From assembly GCA_945936135.1 (NCBI GenBank), contig CAMESG010000002.1, positions 62,001-126,000 on the forward strand: 64,000 nucleotides of DNA, written 5' to 3'. The translations under genes were made by a program, and so were the position numbers. The notes beneath the pieces are model-generated. The model was given only the letters and a program-made list of their open reading frames with translations. It was not told where the DNA came from and ran no database searches. This document shows positions 50,244 to 60,213 of this stretch, one piece after another. The first letter of the stretch is position 1. The number at the start of each line of letters is the position of its first letter. The stretch is from an uncultured Mollicutes bacterium (GTDB lineage: Bacteria; Bacillota_I; Bacilli_A; RFN20; CAG-826).

Positions 50244-50277
50244 AAAAAAGCGTCCATCCACGAAGGACAGACGCTTT
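50244..50277 (-). terminator. Terminator of the S10-spc-alpha cluster after rplQ
   Basis: AAAGCGTC (50247-50254) with GACGCTTT (50270-50277), followed by TTTTT-rich sequence on the minus strand. Confidence 0.9.
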
Positions 50278-50290
50278 GTAGGTTGATCGA

Positions 50291-50692
50291 TTAGTCGACC
50301 CAGGAAACGAGCACGACTTCGGCGTTGTCGCCTTTGCGGGCACCGAGCTTGATGGCGCGGGTGTAGCCGCCTTTGCGTTCCGCGAACTTCGGTCCGATTT
50401 CATCGAAGAGCTTGTGAAGCGCATCGACGCCATTGGCATCGACGTAGCCGTTGCGGATGACGCGAGCGGCTTGACGACGCGCATGGAGATCGCCGCGTTT
50501 CGCAAGCGTAACGAGGTGATCCGCAAGGGTCTTGAGTTCTTGGACGACGCCAGAGGTGACTTTCACTTGGCCGCAGACGATGAGGCTCGAGACGACGTTG
50601 CGAAGCATCGCCTTGTTTTTGGAAGCGGTATAACCCGCCTTAAAGCGAACACCGGTCTTGCCGTGAACGTTCTTTCTTCCTTGTGCTGCCAT
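50291..50692 (-). CDS. rplQ: 50S ribosomal protein L17
   Basis: 133 residues. AMLRNVVSSLI and the central LVTLAKRGDLHARRQAA are typical, ending GGYTRAIKLGARKGDNAEV. Last gene of the alpha cluster, 2 nt after rpoA, followed by the cluster terminator. Confidence 0.97.
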   Translation of the reverse strand: MAAQGRKNVHGKTGVRFKAGYTASKNKAMLRNVVSSLIVCGQVKVTSGVVQELKTLADHLVTLAKRGDLHARRQAARVIRNGYVDANGVDALHKLFDEIGPKFAERKGGYTRAIKLGARKGDNAEVVLVSWVD

Positions 50693-50694
50693 GA

Positions 50695-51693
50695 TTATTC
50701 TCCTATGTAGTCACGGAAGTGCAACCCGATTTCCACGAGTTTTTCTTTCACTTCCTTAAGGGATTTCTTGCCGAGGTTGCGGACCTTCATCATTTCATCC
50801 TCACTGCGTTGGGTGAGTTCCATGACGGTGGTGATGCCCGCGCGCTTCAAGCAATTGTTGCTGCGAACGCTGAGATCGAGTTCTTCGATCAACATGTTCT
50901 GGAACTTGTTTTCCTCGACCTTGGCTTGTTCTTTCACCATCTTGTAGTCCTTCATCGGCTCAATGGCGGCGAAGGTGGAAAGCTGGTTCATGAGCAACTT
51001 GGCGGCGAGGGTGACCGCTTCCGAGGGCGTGCAGCTGCCGTTCGTGGTGACTTCAAGGGTCAACTCATCGAACTTGCTGTCGTGCTCGACGCGCGTCGGC
51101 TCGACTTGGTAGGCGACCTTCACGACCGGGCTGTAGTTGCTATCGGTCGAGATGACGCCAACGCTGTCGATCTTACGAAGGACCTTGTTCTGCTCCGAGG
51201 TGACGTATCCGCGGCCAGTGGCAACGAGGACGGTCATATGGAGCGAGCCTTCGGCGTTGAGGTGGGCGATTTCAAGATCGCCGTTGACAACGGACACGAG
51301 GGCGGGGCAAACAAGATCGGAAGCCTTGACGGTGCAAGGGCCTTGCACATCAAGAGTCAAATACTTGGTCTCGGGCGTGTCATCGTCCACTTTGAGGACG
51401 AGATCTTTGAGATTCAAGATGATGGCGGTAACGTCTTCATCACAACCTTTGATGGCCGTGAACTCATGACGGACGCCTTCGATTTGAACGGCATAGACAG
51501 ACGCACCGGGAAGGGCGCTGAGAAGAACGCGACGAAGCGCGTTACCAAGCGTAATTCCGAAGCCTCTTTCAAGCGGGCCAACCACGAATTTGGTGTAGTT
51601 GTTTTCCACGATCGGAGTTTCGATCTTAAACGGCTCGAATTGGTTCGGAAGGGTGACAATTTCTTTTTCTTCGGCTTTGTTAACGATGGCCAT
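50695..51693 (-). CDS. rpoA: RNA polymerase alpha subunit
   Basis: 332 residues, slightly longer than Bacillus RpoA (314). The N-terminal dimerisation domain has GPLERGFGITLGNALRRVLLSALPG (recognised from FGITLGNALRRVLLS) and the C-terminal DNA-binding domain has LDLSVRSNNCLKRAGITTV and VRNLGKKSLKEV. AGGAGG lies 6 nt before the ATG. It lies between rpsK and rplQ; there is no rpsD between rpsK and rpoA. Confidence 0.98.
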   Translation of the reverse strand: MAIVNKAEEKEIVTLPNQFEPFKIETPIVENNYTKFVVGPLERGFGITLGNALRRVLLSALPGASVYAVQIEGVRHEFTAIKGCDEDVTAIILNLKDLVLKVDDDTPETKYLTLDVQGPCTVKASDLVCPALVSVVNGDLEIAHLNAEGSLHMTVLVATGRGYVTSEQNKVLRKIDSVGVISTDSNYSPVVKVAYQVEPTRVEHDSKFDELTLEVTTNGSCTPSEAVTLAAKLLMNQLSTFAAIEPMKDYKMVKEQAKVEENKFQNMLIEELDLSVRSNNCLKRAGITTVMELTQRSEDEMMKVRNLGKKSLKEVKEKLVEIGLHFRDYIGE

Positions 51694-51749
51694 TTCAATT
51701 CCTCCTAGTTATCATCGTGTCGCGCATTCGATTGCAAATCGCAAGCGAA

Positions 51750-52145
51750 TTAACCGCGAGGACGCTTAGGCGGACGGCAACCGTTGTGGGGGACCGGGGT
51801 CGTGTCTTCGATCGAGAGGATTTGGAGGCCCACGGTGCTCAAAGCGCGAACGGCGGATTCACGGCCGGCGCCAGGTCCCTTGACCTCGACGTCGACTTGG
51901 CGAAGGCCTTGATCAAAGGCGGTCTTGCCCGCAGCTTCCGCGGCGAGCTGAGCGGCGAACGGAGTCGCTTTCTTGGCGCCTTTGTAGCCAAGGGCACCCG
52001 CCGAGCTCCAGGAAATCGCATTCCCTTGGACGTCGGTGATGGTGACGATGGTATTGTTGAAGGTGCTGTGAATGTGAGCGACGCCCTTCGTATAAGTGCG
52101 TTTGATCTTCTTCTTGCGAGCGGTAGTTTTCTTTGCTTGTGCCAT
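51750..52145 (-). CDS. rpsK: 30S ribosomal protein S11
   Basis: 131 residues. [15 protein letters not shown], the central [16 protein letters not shown] and the C-terminal [11 protein letters not shown] are the family blocks; a Lys-rich N-terminus ([13 protein letters not shown]) precedes. S11 lines the mRNA exit channel. It follows rpsM by 14 nt, with AGGAGG upstream. Confidence 0.98.
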   Translation of the reverse strand: MAQAKKTTARKKKIKRTYTKGVAHIHSTFNNTIVTITDVQGNAISWSSAGALGYKGAKKATPFAAQLAAEAAGKTAFDQGLRQVDVEVKGPGAGRESAVRALSTVGLQILSIEDTTPVPHNGCRPPKRPRG

Positions 52146-52159
52146 TTTGTTCTACCTCC

Positions 52160-52534
52160 TTAGCGCGTGGCTTCCTTCTTGTTGGCGATGGTCTTTCTCT
52201 TGCCTTTGCGGGTACGGGCATTGGTGCGAGTGCGCTGACCGTTCACCGGGAGGCCTCTCTTATGACGGATGCCGCGATAGCAGCCGATTTCCATGAGGCG
52301 CTTGATGTTGAGCGCGGTTTCGCGGCGGAGGTCACCCTCCGTGCGGTATTTGGCGATCTCGGCGCGAAGGGCGGTCAATTGCTCATCGGTGAGATCCTTG
52401 GTGCGGATGTCCACGGAGACGCCGGCGTCTGCGCAGATCTTCGCAGCAGTCGTGTTTCCGATACCATAGATGTAGGTAAGAGAGATGACGATGCGTTTCT
52501 CGTTTGGGATATCAATCCCTGCAATACGTGCCAT
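52160..52534 (-). CDS. rpsM: 30S ribosomal protein S13
   Basis: 124 residues, normal length. [20 protein letters not shown] opens the protein, the helix-two-turn-helix region contains YGIGNTTA, and [20 protein letters not shown] is the conserved basic tail segment. S13 bridges the 30S head to L5. Follows rpmJ by 28 nt. Confidence 0.98.
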   Translation of the reverse strand: MARIAGIDIPNEKRIVISLTYIYGIGNTTAAKICADAGVSVDIRTKDLTDEQLTALRAEIAKYRTEGDLRRETALNIKRLMEIGCYRGIRHKRGLPVNGQRTRTNARTRKGKRKTIANKKEATR

Positions 52535-52562
52535 ATTTTGGTTCGTTTCCTTTCCTTAACGC

Positions 52563-52676
52563 TCAACCTTGGCGCTGTTTGTGCTTGGGGTTGGAGCAGA
52601 TAACCATGACTTTGCCATGGCGCCGAATGACTTTGCACTTGTCGCAAATCGGCTTAACAGACGGTCTGACTTTCAT
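52563..52676 (-). CDS. rpmJ: 50S ribosomal protein L36 (zinc-binding type)
   Basis: 37 residues: [18 protein letters not shown], then [18 protein letters not shown]. The CxxC plus distal Cys and His form the zinc site. Between infA and rpsM as in other Firmicutes. Confidence 0.96.
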   Translation of the reverse strand: MKVRPSVKPICDKCKVIRRHGKVMVICSNPKHKQRQG

Positions 52677-52696
52677 GATTTTTCTCCTGAATGGAA

Positions 52697-52918
52697 TTAG
52701 TTCCTGTAGCGGAACGTGATGCGCCCACGTGTTAAATCGTAGGGTGAGAACTGGACGGTGACCCGATCACCGGGGAGAATTCGTATGTAGTTCATGCGGA
52801 TTTTTCCCGAAACGCAGGCCTGGACCACGACGCCCGTTTGTAGTTTCACCTTGAAGTTCGCGTTGGGAAGGCATTCCACAACGGTCGCTTCGACTTCGAT
52901 ACAATCTTCTTTGCTCAA
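52697..52918 (-). CDS. infA: Translation initiation factor IF-1
   Basis: 73 residues, normal length, OB fold with [19 protein letters not shown] and the end [12 protein letters not shown]. The start codon is TTG at 52918; the product [12 protein letters not shown] aligns with the usual IF-1 N-terminus and no better ATG exists. A purine-rich AAGGAACCAAGGA site precedes. A TTG start may limit expression. Between map and rpmJ. Confidence 0.96.
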   Translation of the reverse strand: MSKEDCIEVEATVVECLPNANFKVKLQTGVVVQACVSGKIRMNYIRILPGDRVTVQFSPYDLTRGRITFRYRN

Positions 52919-52937
52919 ATCCTTGGTTCCTTTCTTT

Positions 52938-53687
52938 TTAAAGCTTCGTCAAGATCTCGCAGCCATCCTTGGTCACCGCGAGGGTGTTCTCGTAATGGGC
53001 GGTCAGGCCTTTGTCTTTCGCGACAACGGTCCAGCCATCCTTCAAGACGCGCACATCGTTGCGGTGCTCGAAGATCATGGGTTCGATGCAGATGGTCATC
53101 CCTTCACGGAGGATAGGTCCGCTGCCGGGGGTTCCATAGCAAGGAATGTAGGGGTCTTCGTGCATTTCGCGTCCGATGCCGTGACCGGTGTAGTCCCGCG
53201 CGACGCTGCAGCCGTGTTTTTTGGCCGTTTCCTCGATCGCGTGGCACACATCGCCGAGATGCACCCCTGGTTTTACCAGGGACATAGCATTATCGAAGCA
53301 TTCTTCCGCGACGGCAACCATTTTTTTCGCCCGTTCAGAAGGAATTCCTACTACGTAGGAGCGACAAGCGTCCGCGCAGTAGCCGTCCTTCTTCACGACG
53401 AGGTCCAAGGAGATGAGATCTCCGTCCTGGAGATGCTGCTTCTTGGAGGGGATGCCGTGGAGGATTACTTCGTTCACGCTGACGCAAATCGAAGCGGGAT
53501 AGCCGTAATAGCCTTTCTCCGCGGGATAGCCGCCTTCCCTTGCCACGATCCGTTCCACCGCTTCGTCGATTTCGGCGGTGCTCGTGCCGGGCACTAAGAG
53601 AGGTTGCAATTCCTCGAAGACCAAGGCCACCACGCGGCCGGCTTCACGGATGAGGCCGATCTCGCGTGGGGACTTGATGATGATCAT
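52938..53687 (-). CDS. map: Methionine aminopeptidase, type I
   Basis: 249 residues. The metal ligands of the pita-bread fold are in [20 protein letters not shown] (two Asp), [12 protein letters not shown] (His), ICIEPM (Glu) and the C-terminal [11 protein letters not shown] (Glu). It removes N-terminal Met from nascent proteins. Its ATG overlaps the adk stop by 4 nt. Confidence 0.97.
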   Translation of the reverse strand: MIIIKSPREIGLIREAGRVVALVFEELQPLLVPGTSTAEIDEAVERIVAREGGYPAEKGYYGYPASICVSVNEVILHGIPSKKQHLQDGDLISLDLVVKKDGYCADACRSYVVGIPSERAKKMVAVAEECFDNAMSLVKPGVHLGDVCHAIEETAKKHGCSVARDYTGHGIGREMHEDPYIPCYGTPGSGPILREGMTICIEPMIFEHRNDVRVLKDGWTVVAKDKGLTAHYENTLAVTKDGCEILTKL

Positions 53688-54337
53688 TGATGAGCCTCAA
53701 GGAGGGAAGAAACCTCTTTGAAGAGTCCATCGGCGCCCACCGCGCCATCGTAGACGTGGTAGATGCCTTCCGCTTGGTAGAAAGATTGAAGCGGAGCGGT
53801 TTGCTTGTTGTAGTTATCCAAGCGAACCTTGAAGGAAGCCTCGTTATCGTCCTTGCGCTGAATGAGCTCGGCGCCGCAGCGATCGCAGATGCCTTCCTTT
53901 TGGGGCTTCATATTCTTGACGTGATACGAAGCGCCGCATTTCGGGCAGACGCGACGTCCGCTGATGCGCGGGATGAGGATCGATTCGTCGCAGGTGATGT
54001 CGATCACGAGGTTGACCTCGCGTCCGATCTCCTTGCCCAAGGCCTTGAGGGCCTCGGCTTGGGGAATCGTGCGCGGGAATCCGTCGAGGAGATACCCCTC
54101 GGCGCAGTCGGGTTTGGAAAGGCGTTCCTTCACCAAGCCGACCGTGATATCGTCGGGGACGAGATCGCCCCGTTCGATGATGGCTTTGGCCTTCAAGCCC
54201 AAGGGCGTGCCTTGCGCGATGGCCTCGCGGAACATATCGCCCGTGGAGATGTGGGGGAGATGAAAGGCATCGACGATACGCGTCGCCTGCGTGCCTTTTC
54301 CAGCGCCCGGCGGACCCATGAGAATGATATTGAGCAT
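53684..54337 (-). CDS. adk: Adenylate kinase with zinc LID
   Basis: 217 residues. P-loop GPPGAGKGTQA (residues 8-18), DGFPRTIPQAEAL and the LID domain with CPKC...CDRC (four Cys, structural zinc) define it. It interconverts 2 ADP with ATP and AMP. Between secY (3 nt) and map, as in Bacilli. Confidence 0.98.
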   Translation of the reverse strand: MLNIILMGPPGAGKGTQATRIVDAFHLPHISTGDMFREAIAQGTPLGLKAKAIIERGDLVPDDITVGLVKERLSKPDCAEGYLLDGFPRTIPQAEALKALGKEIGREVNLVIDITCDESILIPRISGRRVCPKCGASYHVKNMKPQKEGICDRCGAELIQRKDDNEASFKVRLDNYNKQTAPLQSFYQAEGIYHVYDGAVGADGLFKEVSSLLEAHQ

Positions 54338-54340
54338 GGA

Positions 54341-55699
54341 TTATTGACCTCCTTGGACTTGTTCGAAGCTTTTGCCCGCGAGAAGACCGTCGATTTGCGC
54401 GTTCAACTCGATGGCAACGCCAACCACGATGATCATGCCGGTGCCGCCGATGGCCAAGGAAGTGTCGTTCCCGAAGATGCCAGACAAGGTCAAGACAACG
54501 GGGAGCGCACTGATCACGGCCAAGGCGATGGCGCCGATGCAGGTCACGCGATTAAGCACTTTGCGGACATAACGTTCGGTTTCTTTGCCAGGGCGAATGC
54601 CCGGGATATAGGAACCGCTCTTTTGGAAGTTGTCCGCCATCTGTTCCGGATTGATCTGCAATTCGGAATAGAAGAAGGTAAAGACGACGATCAACAGGAT
54701 GTAGATCAGCAAACCCCAAGGCATGCCCCACTCCTTGCCGTCAATAGGCGGCATGGGATAGAGAGCCGAATAGTTGAAGATCTGCAGCCACTGGGCGTTG
54801 GCGGCATCCGCGCTTAGGAAGCTCGCGATGACCGAGGGGGCCATCATGAGCGAAGAGGCGAAGATGACGGGGATAACGCCCGCCGAGTTGATTTTGATAG
54901 GAAGGAAGGAGGCGCGGGCCATCGAGGCCGTTTGCCCGCTCTTCCCGGCGTGTTGGACCGGGATCTTGCGCTTCGAGAGTTCGAAGAACACGACGCCGGC
55001 AACGATCGCAATCAACGCGAGAATATAAATCACGAAGATGAAGGAGCCGCGGATGAGCGCGTTGGAGCCGACGTTTTCGTTTTGGAGCACCCACTTGTTG
55101 AATGCGGTGCTGATTTGCGTCGGAAGGCTGCGAACGCACCCCGCGAAGATGATGACGGAGATGCCGTTTCCAAGGCCCTTTTCCGTAATTTGGTCGCCAA
55201 GCCACATCGTAAGCATGGCACCCGCGAGCATAACCGTGACGATATAGAGATACGTCCAGAAGTTATCCGCGAGCGTCAAACTGATATAGCTTGAGTTTTG
55301 CATCGTTTTAATGATGCCGTAGGACTGAACGGCGCCAAGCAAGAGGGCGAGATATCGCGTGGACATCTCGATCTTCTTGCGGCCGTATTGTCCTTGTTTC
55401 GATAATTCCGTCAGGGCAGGGAGAACGTCTTTTGTGAGAAGTTCGACGATGATCTGAGCGGTGATGTAAGGCGAAACGCCTAGGGCGAAGACGGAGAAGT
55501 TGCTCAACGCGCCGCCACCCATCAAGTCCATCAAGGCGATGGCGTTGCCGGAGTTAAGAGCGTTTTGCAGTTCTTTCTCGACTTGGACGCCAGGGACCGT
55601 GATGGCCGCCCCGATCCTGACGACAAAGAGGATCATGATCGTGAAGAAGATACGACCAACGATCTCTTTGTTCTTAAAGATCGAGACGAACTTGCGCAT
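54341..55699 (-). CDS. secY: Protein translocase subunit SecY
   Basis: 452 residues with ten membrane helices; the N-terminal FFTIMILFVVRIGAAITVPG, the plug region after it (GGALSNFSVFALGVSPYITA), KAGVIP-like INSAGVIPVIFASS and the cytoplasmic loop SGSYIPGIRPGKETERY are diagnostic. It forms the Sec channel with SecE from the 45.5 kb unit. Its ATG overlaps the rplO stop by 1 nt. Confidence 0.98.
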   Translation of the reverse strand: MRKFVSIFKNKEIVGRIFFTIMILFVVRIGAAITVPGVQVEKELQNALNSGNAIALMDLMGGGALSNFSVFALGVSPYITAQIIVELLTKDVLPALTELSKQGQYGRKKIEMSTRYLALLLGAVQSYGIIKTMQNSSYISLTLADNFWTYLYIVTVMLAGAMLTMWLGDQITEKGLGNGISVIIFAGCVRSLPTQISTAFNKWVLQNENVGSNALIRGSFIFVIYILALIAIVAGVVFFELSKRKIPVQHAGKSGQTASMARASFLPIKINSAGVIPVIFASSLMMAPSVIASFLSADAANAQWLQIFNYSALYPMPPIDGKEWGMPWGLLIYILLIVVFTFFYSELQINPEQMADNFQKSGSYIPGIRPGKETERYVRKVLNRVTCIGAIALAVISALPVVLTLSGIFGNDTSLAIGGTGMIIVVGVAIELNAQIDGLLAGKSFEQVQGGQ

Positions 55700-56154
55700 T
55701 AGGCAATCACCTTGGCTTCGCCGCCGAGGTCCTCAATCGCCTTCTTCGCGGAAGCGGAGAAAGCCTTAGCTTCGACGATGAGCTTCTTGGTGAGCTTGCC
55801 ATTGCCGAGGACTTTGATGCCGGAGAGTTCTTTCTTGATGATCTTCTTTTCAAGCAAGGCAGCGGCGTTGACGGTCGCTCCATCCTCGAAATGCTTCTCA
55901 AGCGTGGAAAGATTCACTTCGGCGTAAACGGTCGGTTCGTTCTTGTGCGTTTTGCGCGCGCCGAACTTCGGAAGACGACGAGCGATCGGGGTTTGACCAC
56001 CTTCGAAGCCGTTCTTCTTGGTCTTGGCGTGGGCGCCTTGGCCCTTTTGGCCTTTGCCAGCGGTCTTACCGTTTCCGGAACCGCGGCCGCGGCCGACGCG
56101 GAAACCTTCGGTCTTCGCGCCTTCGACGTTATGGAGATTGTGGAGGGTATGCAT
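55699..56154 (-). CDS. rplO: 50S ribosomal protein L15
   Basis: 151 residues, normal length: GRGRGSGNGKTAGKGQKGQG and FEGGQTPIARRLPKFG are the family blocks. It starts 2 nt after rpsE: the L30 gene normally found between them is absent. Confidence 0.97.
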   Translation of the reverse strand: MHTLHNLHNVEGAKTEGFRVGRGRGSGNGKTAGKGQKGQGAHAKTKKNGFEGGQTPIARRLPKFGARKTHKNEPTVYAEVNLSTLEKHFEDGATVNAAALLEKKIIKKELSGIKVLGNGKLTKKLIVEAKAFSASAKKAIEDLGGEAKVIA

Positions 56155-56156
56155 GA

Positions 56157-56867
56157 TTACTTATCTCCTTTCGTGGCGGCTTTGCGGGCCGCGCGTTCCG
56201 CATCACGCTTGGCTTTGATTTCTTCGGCCGTCTTCTTGCCGCGGAGAACCATGACACGTTCATAGCTCTTGAGGGATTGAAGACCCGCAGAAGTCGCGCG
56301 GATCACGTTGATCGGCGTGCGGGAGCCATAGACCTTGGCGACGACGTTCTTGATGCCGGCGAGTTCGACGACGGCGCGGACGGCGCCGCCGGCGACGATA
56401 CCGGTGCCCGCGGGAGCGGGTTTGAGAACGACTTTGGTCGCGCCGAAGACGCCTTCGACGTCATGGGCGATCGTGCCTTTGATCAATTGGATGCTGTACA
56501 TGTGCTTGCGAGCCGCCGCGAGCGATTTCTTGATCGCGTCGGGGACTTCGCCGGATTTGGTCATCGCAAAACCGTATTTGCCCTTGCCATCGCCAACGAC
56601 GGCGAGCGCGGAGAAGCGGACATGCTTGCCGCCTTGGACGGTCTTGGAGACGCGGTTGATGGCGACGACTCTTTCGGTGAGACCATCATCGTTGCCAGTG
56701 CGGAAACCGCCGCGGCCACCGCGACGTTCCGAAGGACGTCCGCGGTGCGAACCGTCTTTGCGATCGCCAGGGCGGGGAGCAGCCACGGAGCCGTGGGGTT
56801 CATAGCCGCTCTTGGGGGCTTCCTCGGTCGCGTTTTCGACCGGGGTATTGACTTTGTTTTCTTCCAT
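56157..56867 (-). CDS. rpsE: 30S ribosomal protein S5 with long N-terminal extension
   Basis: 236 residues against about 166 usually. The S5 core (about 62-225) has RVVAINRVSKTVQGGKHVRF (first block), SALAVVGDGKGKYGF and PAPAGTGIVAGGAVRAVVE. About 60 residues precede it, first acidic, then Gly/Arg-rich (GRPSERRGGRGGFRTGNDD), and a Lys/Ala/Glu tail follows. S5 guards decoding accuracy and mRNA entry; the extension would reach out from the 30S entry side. GGAG lies 7 nt before the ATG, supporting this start. Confidence 0.96.
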   Translation of the reverse strand: MEENKVNTPVENATEEAPKSGYEPHGSVAAPRPGDRKDGSHRGRPSERRGGRGGFRTGNDDGLTERVVAINRVSKTVQGGKHVRFSALAVVGDGKGKYGFAMTKSGEVPDAIKKSLAAARKHMYSIQLIKGTIAHDVEGVFGATKVVLKPAPAGTGIVAGGAVRAVVELAGIKNVVAKVYGSRTPINVIRATSAGLQSLKSYERVMVLRGKKTAEEIKAKRDAERAARKAATKGDK

Positions 56868-56878
56868 GTTCGTGCTCC

Positions 56879-57235
56879 TTAGAACTTGAGGCCGCCTTCA
56901 CGCGCGGCGTCGGCCAAAGCGGCGACGCGGCCGTGATAGAGGTATCCGCCGCGGTCGAAGGCAACGATTTCGATGCCTTTCGCCTTGGCTTTCTCGGCGA
57001 GATCAGCGCCCACTTTGGCAGCGCCTTCACAGTTGCCGCCGTTGGTGAGCTTGAGTTGGACGGAAGAGCTGGAGACCAAGGTGACACCCTTCGTGTCGTC
57101 GATGATCTGAGCTTCGATGTGCTTGTTGGAGCGGAAGACGCAAAGGCGCGGCTTTTCCGCAGTGCCGGAGACCTTCGCGCGAACACGAGCGTGCTTGCGG
57201 AGGCGGGCAGCGTTTCTTGACGTTTTTTCGATCAT
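56879..57235 (-). CDS. rplR: 50S ribosomal protein L18
   Basis: 118 residues, normal length: [32 protein letters not shown] and the C-terminal [22 protein letters not shown] blocks. L18 binds 5S rRNA with L5. 11 nt before rpsE, 17 nt after rplF. Confidence 0.97.
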   Translation of the reverse strand: MIEKTSRNAARLRKHARVRAKVSGTAEKPRLCVFRSNKHIEAQIIDDTKGVTLVSSSSVQLKLTNGGNCEGAAKVGADLAEKAKAKGIEIVAFDRGGYLYHGRVAALADAAREGGLKF

Positions 57236-57252
57236 AGGTGCTTTCCTCTTTC

Positions 57253-57801
57253 TTACTTCTTACCGCCGGCGGCACGTTTACCTTCCTTGCGGAGGATGAC
57301 TTCGCCCTTGTACTTGATGCCCTTGCCACCATAAGGTTCGGGACGGCGAGCATCATGGATGAGAGCGGCGGTCTGGCCGACTTTCTGCTTGTCGATGCCT
57401 TCGACCGCGATGTGGGTTTCGTCCTTGGCCGAGATTTTGACACCTTCGACCGGGGCGATCACCACTTCGTGGGAATAACCGACGTTGAGGACGATCGAGG
57501 TACCGCGCATGGCGCAGCGGTAGCCGATACCGACGATTTCGAGCTCCTTCTTGAAGCCTTCGTGGACGCCCACAACCGCGTTGTGGATGTTGGCGCGGGT
57601 CGTTCCATGGAGGGTACGCTCTTCGATTTCATTGCCCTTGACGGTGCAATGAATCGCGCCGTCCTTCACCTCGACGCTCACGCAAGCGGGGACGCTCACG
57701 CTTAATTCGCCTTTGGGTCCTTTGACGGCGATGGCGCCTTCGCCCATGGTGGCCGTGACGCCTTCGGGAAGAACGATGGGTTTAAATCCAATACGAGACA
57801 T
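57253..57801 (-). CDS. rplF: 50S ribosomal protein L6
   Basis: 182 residues, normal length. [14 protein letters not shown] opens the protein and [13 protein letters not shown] near the C-terminus is the L6 signature. It supports the factor-binding region near the sarcin-ricin loop. 18 nt after rpsH. Confidence 0.97.
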   Translation of the reverse strand: MSRIGFKPIVLPEGVTATMGEGAIAVKGPKGELSVSVPACVSVEVKDGAIHCTVKGNEIEERTLHGTTRANIHNAVVGVHEGFKKELEIVGIGYRCAMRGTSIVLNVGYSHEVVIAPVEGVKISAKDETHIAVEGIDKQKVGQTAALIHDARRPEPYGGKGIKYKGEVILRKEGKRAAGGKK

Positions 57802-57819
57802 AATTTCTTCCTTTCTAGA

Positions 57820-58215
57820 TTACCAGACGAAGCAGAGGACTTCGCCGCCGACGTTGGCCTTGCGGGCTTGCTTGTCGGTGAGAAGGCCGTTCGCCGTGGA
57901 GAGGATCGCGATGCCGAGTCCGTGGAGGACGGACGGGATCTTGTCGGCCGGGGCGTAAACGCGGAGGCCAGGTTTGGAAATCCTCTTAAGGTTCGTGATG
58001 ACACGATCCCCGGTGTTGCTGTATTTGAGGTTGAGGACAAGGGTCTTCTTGCCGTCGGCCTCATCGATGCGGTAGTTTTCGATGAACCCTTCGCTCTTGA
58101 GGATCTTGGCGATGCCTTCCTTCATTTTGGAAGACGGCATGGAGACCTCTTCATAACGGAGAGCGTTGGCATTGCGGATGCGGGTAAGCATATCCGCGAT
58201 TGGATCTGCGTTCAT
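57820..58215 (-). CDS. rpsH: 30S ribosomal protein S8
   Basis: 131 residues. [20 protein letters not shown] starts it and the C-terminal [20 protein letters not shown] then GGEVLCFVW is typical. S8 often regulates the spc operon by binding its mRNA near rplE; no such site was searched. 19 nt after the S14 gene. Confidence 0.97.
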   Translation of the reverse strand: MNADPIADMLTRIRNANALRYEEVSMPSSKMKEGIAKILKSEGFIENYRIDEADGKKTLVLNLKYSNTGDRVITNLKRISKPGLRVYAPADKIPSVLHGLGIAILSTANGLLTDKQARKANVGGEVLCFVW

Positions 58216-58234
58216 TGTTTCTGATCTCCTTTCA

Positions 58235-58420
58235 TTACCAAGAAGCCTTCTTCATGCCCGGGATTTCTCCCTTGTAGGCCAATTCACGAAGGCAGATGCG
58301 GCAGAGGCCGAAGCGGCGAAGGACGCCGTGCGGACGGCCGCAGCGCTTGCAGCGGGTGTACTCGCGGGTGGAGAACTTCGCCGGGCGAGCAGCTTTATTG
58401 ATCAAACTTTTCTTAGCCAT
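58235..58420 (-). CDS. rpsZ: 30S ribosomal protein S14, zinc type
   Basis: 61 residues with CKRCGRPHG and CRICLREL zinc ribbons and the end IPGMKKASW; the short zinc form common in Firmicutes. Between rplE and rpsH. Called rpsN in annotations that do not separate types. Confidence 0.97.
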   Translation of the reverse strand: MAKKSLINKAARPAKFSTREYTRCKRCGRPHGVLRRFGLCRICLRELAYKGEIPGMKKASW

Positions 58421-58431
58421 GGGAATTCTCC

Positions 58432-58998
58432 TTATTTGCGGAACGGCATGCCGAGCTTTTCGAGCAAGGCAGCCGCTTCTTTGTCGCTGTGGGCGGTCGT
58501 GACGAGGACGATGTCCATGCCGCGGACCTTGGCGACTTTATCGTAATCGATCTCCGGGAAGATCAATTGTTCCTTGACGCCGACGGTGTAGTTGCCGTGG
58601 CCATCGAAGGAGTTGCGGCTGATGCCGCGGAAGTCACGAACGCGGGGGAGCGCGATGGAGACGAGCTTATCGAGGAACTCGTACATGCGGACGCCGCGGA
58701 GGGTGACCTTGCATCCGATGGCTTGGCCTTCGCGCACCTTGAAGGTCGCGATGGACTTCTTCGCCTTCGTGATGACGGGCTTTTGTCCCGTGATGGTCGC
58801 AAGATCGGCGACGGCATCATCGAGGGCTTTGGAGTTTTGGGTCGCATCGCCAACGCCCATGTTGACGACGATCTTCTCAAGGCGCGGGGCCATCATGACC
58901 GAGGAATAGTTGAATTCCTTGACGAGGGCCGGGCGGATTTCTTCCTTGTACTTCTTCTCAAGACGGTTGACGTACTTGGCGGTGGTATTTTCTGCCAT
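58432..58998 (-). CDS. rplE: 50S ribosomal protein L5
   Basis: 188 residues. [38 protein letters not shown] and the C-terminal [20 protein letters not shown] are family blocks. L5 binds 5S rRNA. 14 nt after rplX. Confidence 0.97.
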   Translation of the reverse strand: MAENTTAKYVNRLEKKYKEEIRPALVKEFNYSSVMMAPRLEKIVVNMGVGDATQNSKALDDAVADLATITGQKPVITKAKKSIATFKVREGQAIGCKVTLRGVRMYEFLDKLVSIALPRVRDFRGISRNSFDGHGNYTVGVKEQLIFPEIDYDKVAKVRGMDIVLVTTAHSDKEAAALLEKLGMPFRK

Positions 58999-59012
58999 GG
59001 TTCGTTACCTCC

Positions 59013-59318
59013 TTAATCAAGCGCCTCGCCGGATTTGGCGACGCGGATCTTCTTGCCGTCCACGACCTTGTGATAGATGCGGGTCGGCTTCTTGGTCTTC
59101 GGATCGATGACCATCACCTTGCAAGCGAGGATCGGGGCGTACATCTCGACGATGCTGCCTTCGGGGACCGCTTGGGTCGGCTTCTTGTGTTTCTTGCGGA
59201 CGTTGACTCCTTCGACGACGACTTTGCCAAGCTTCGGGTAGGCGCGTTGAACGATGCCTTCCTTGCCCTTGTCGGCGCCGGAGATAACGACGACCTTATC
59301 ACCTTTTTTGATGTTCAT
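59013..59318 (-). CDS. rplX: 50S ribosomal protein L24
   Basis: 101 residues with the KOW motif [18 protein letters not shown] and [11 protein letters not shown]. An assembly initiator of the 50S subunit. 12 nt after rplN. Confidence 0.97.
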   Translation of the reverse strand: MNIKKGDKVVVISGADKGKEGIVQRAYPKLGKVVVEGVNVRKKHKKPTQAVPEGSIVEMYAPILACKVMVIDPKTKKPTRIYHKVVDGKKIRVAKSGEALD

Positions 59319-59330
59319 GTCTGTCTCTCC

Positions 59331-59699
59331 TTATAGAACCTCGACGGCAAGCGAGACGATCTTCATATAACCGGCGTCGCGGAGTTCGCGAGCGACCGGC
59401 CCGAAGACGCGGGTGCCGACGGGATTGCCGTCATTGTCGATGATGACGACGGCGTTGTCGTCGAAGCTGATCGTGGAGCCGTCTTTACGTTGCACCGGGT
59501 GCTTCACGCGGACGATGACGCCTTTGACGACGTCGGATTTCTTCACTTTCGCATTCGGGGTGGCTTCCTTGACGGCGCAGAGAACCACGTCACCAAGGGA
59601 AGAGGATTTGCGGTGGCTTCCACCATAGAGGCGGAAGACGCGGACCGAGCGGGCGCCGGAGTTATCGGCAACCACGAGGTTGGTTTCGGTTTGGACCAT
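59331..59699 (-). CDS. rplN: 50S ribosomal protein L14
   Basis: 122 residues, the family norm. [20 protein letters not shown] and [20 protein letters not shown] are diagnostic. Its ATG overlaps the rpsQ stop by 1 nt. Confidence 0.98.
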   Translation of the reverse strand: MVQTETNLVVADNSGARSVRVFRLYGGSHRKSSSLGDVVLCAVKEATPNAKVKKSDVVKGVIVRVKHPVQRKDGSTISFDDNAVVIIDNDGNPVGTRVFGPVARELRDAGYMKIVSLAVEVL

Positions 59700-60001
59700 T
59701 ATTTGACCTCCTCAGCTTCGGTAGCGGCATCGTTCACGGCTTCAGGAACGATGGCCTTTTTGTCAATGCTCACAAGACGGAAGCGAACCATCTTGGAGAT
59801 CGGACGGGTGGCCATGATGGTCACGACATCGCCGAGTTCGGCGCTGTTGTTCTCATCGTGGGCGTAGAATTTCTTACGGTAGCCAACGCGCTTTCCATAA
59901 AGCGGGTGGTTGCGCTCCGTGGAGACGGTCACGACGATCGTCTTGTTCATTTTGACCGAAGTGACGGTCCCTTGAACGGAGATGCGATTGTTTCTTTCCA
60001 T
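59699..60001 (-). CDS. rpsQ: 30S ribosomal protein S17
   Basis: 100 residues, slightly longer than usual because of an Ala/Glu-rich tail ([12 protein letters not shown]). [16 protein letters not shown] and [19 protein letters not shown] mark the OB fold. 11 nt after rpmC. Confidence 0.97.
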   Translation of the reverse strand: MERNNRISVQGTVTSVKMNKTIVVTVSTERNHPLYGKRVGYRKKFYAHDENNSAELGDVVTIMATRPISKMVRFRLVSIDKKAIVPEAVNDAATEAEEVK

Positions 60002-60012
60002 GGTGTGTCTCC

Positions 60013-60213
60013 TTACTTCTCAATGCCAAGCTCGCGTTGGCGCTTGACGGTTTCGGCCTTGGCGAGGTCCTTGCGCACGGCGCGGACGACGTTGCCATTT
60101 TCGAGGTTTCCGACCGCTTTCTTGCGGCGAAGCTCGAAGAGTTGGCTCTTCAACTCGTAGATCTTTGCGTCGAGCTCCTGCGGAGTCAAGGCGCGGATTT
60201 CTTTGATTTCCAT
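60013..60213 (-). CDS. rpmC: 50S ribosomal protein L29
   Basis: 66 residues, two-helix protein: [20 protein letters not shown] followed by [18 protein letters not shown] at 60213 is chosen with GGAGG 7 nt upstream; a start 36 nt earlier is rejected. Its ATG overlaps the rplP stop by 1 nt. Confidence 0.96.
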   Translation of the reverse strand: MEIKEIRALTPQELDAKIYELKSQLFELRRKKAVGNLENGNVVRAVRKDLAKAETVKRQRELGIEK

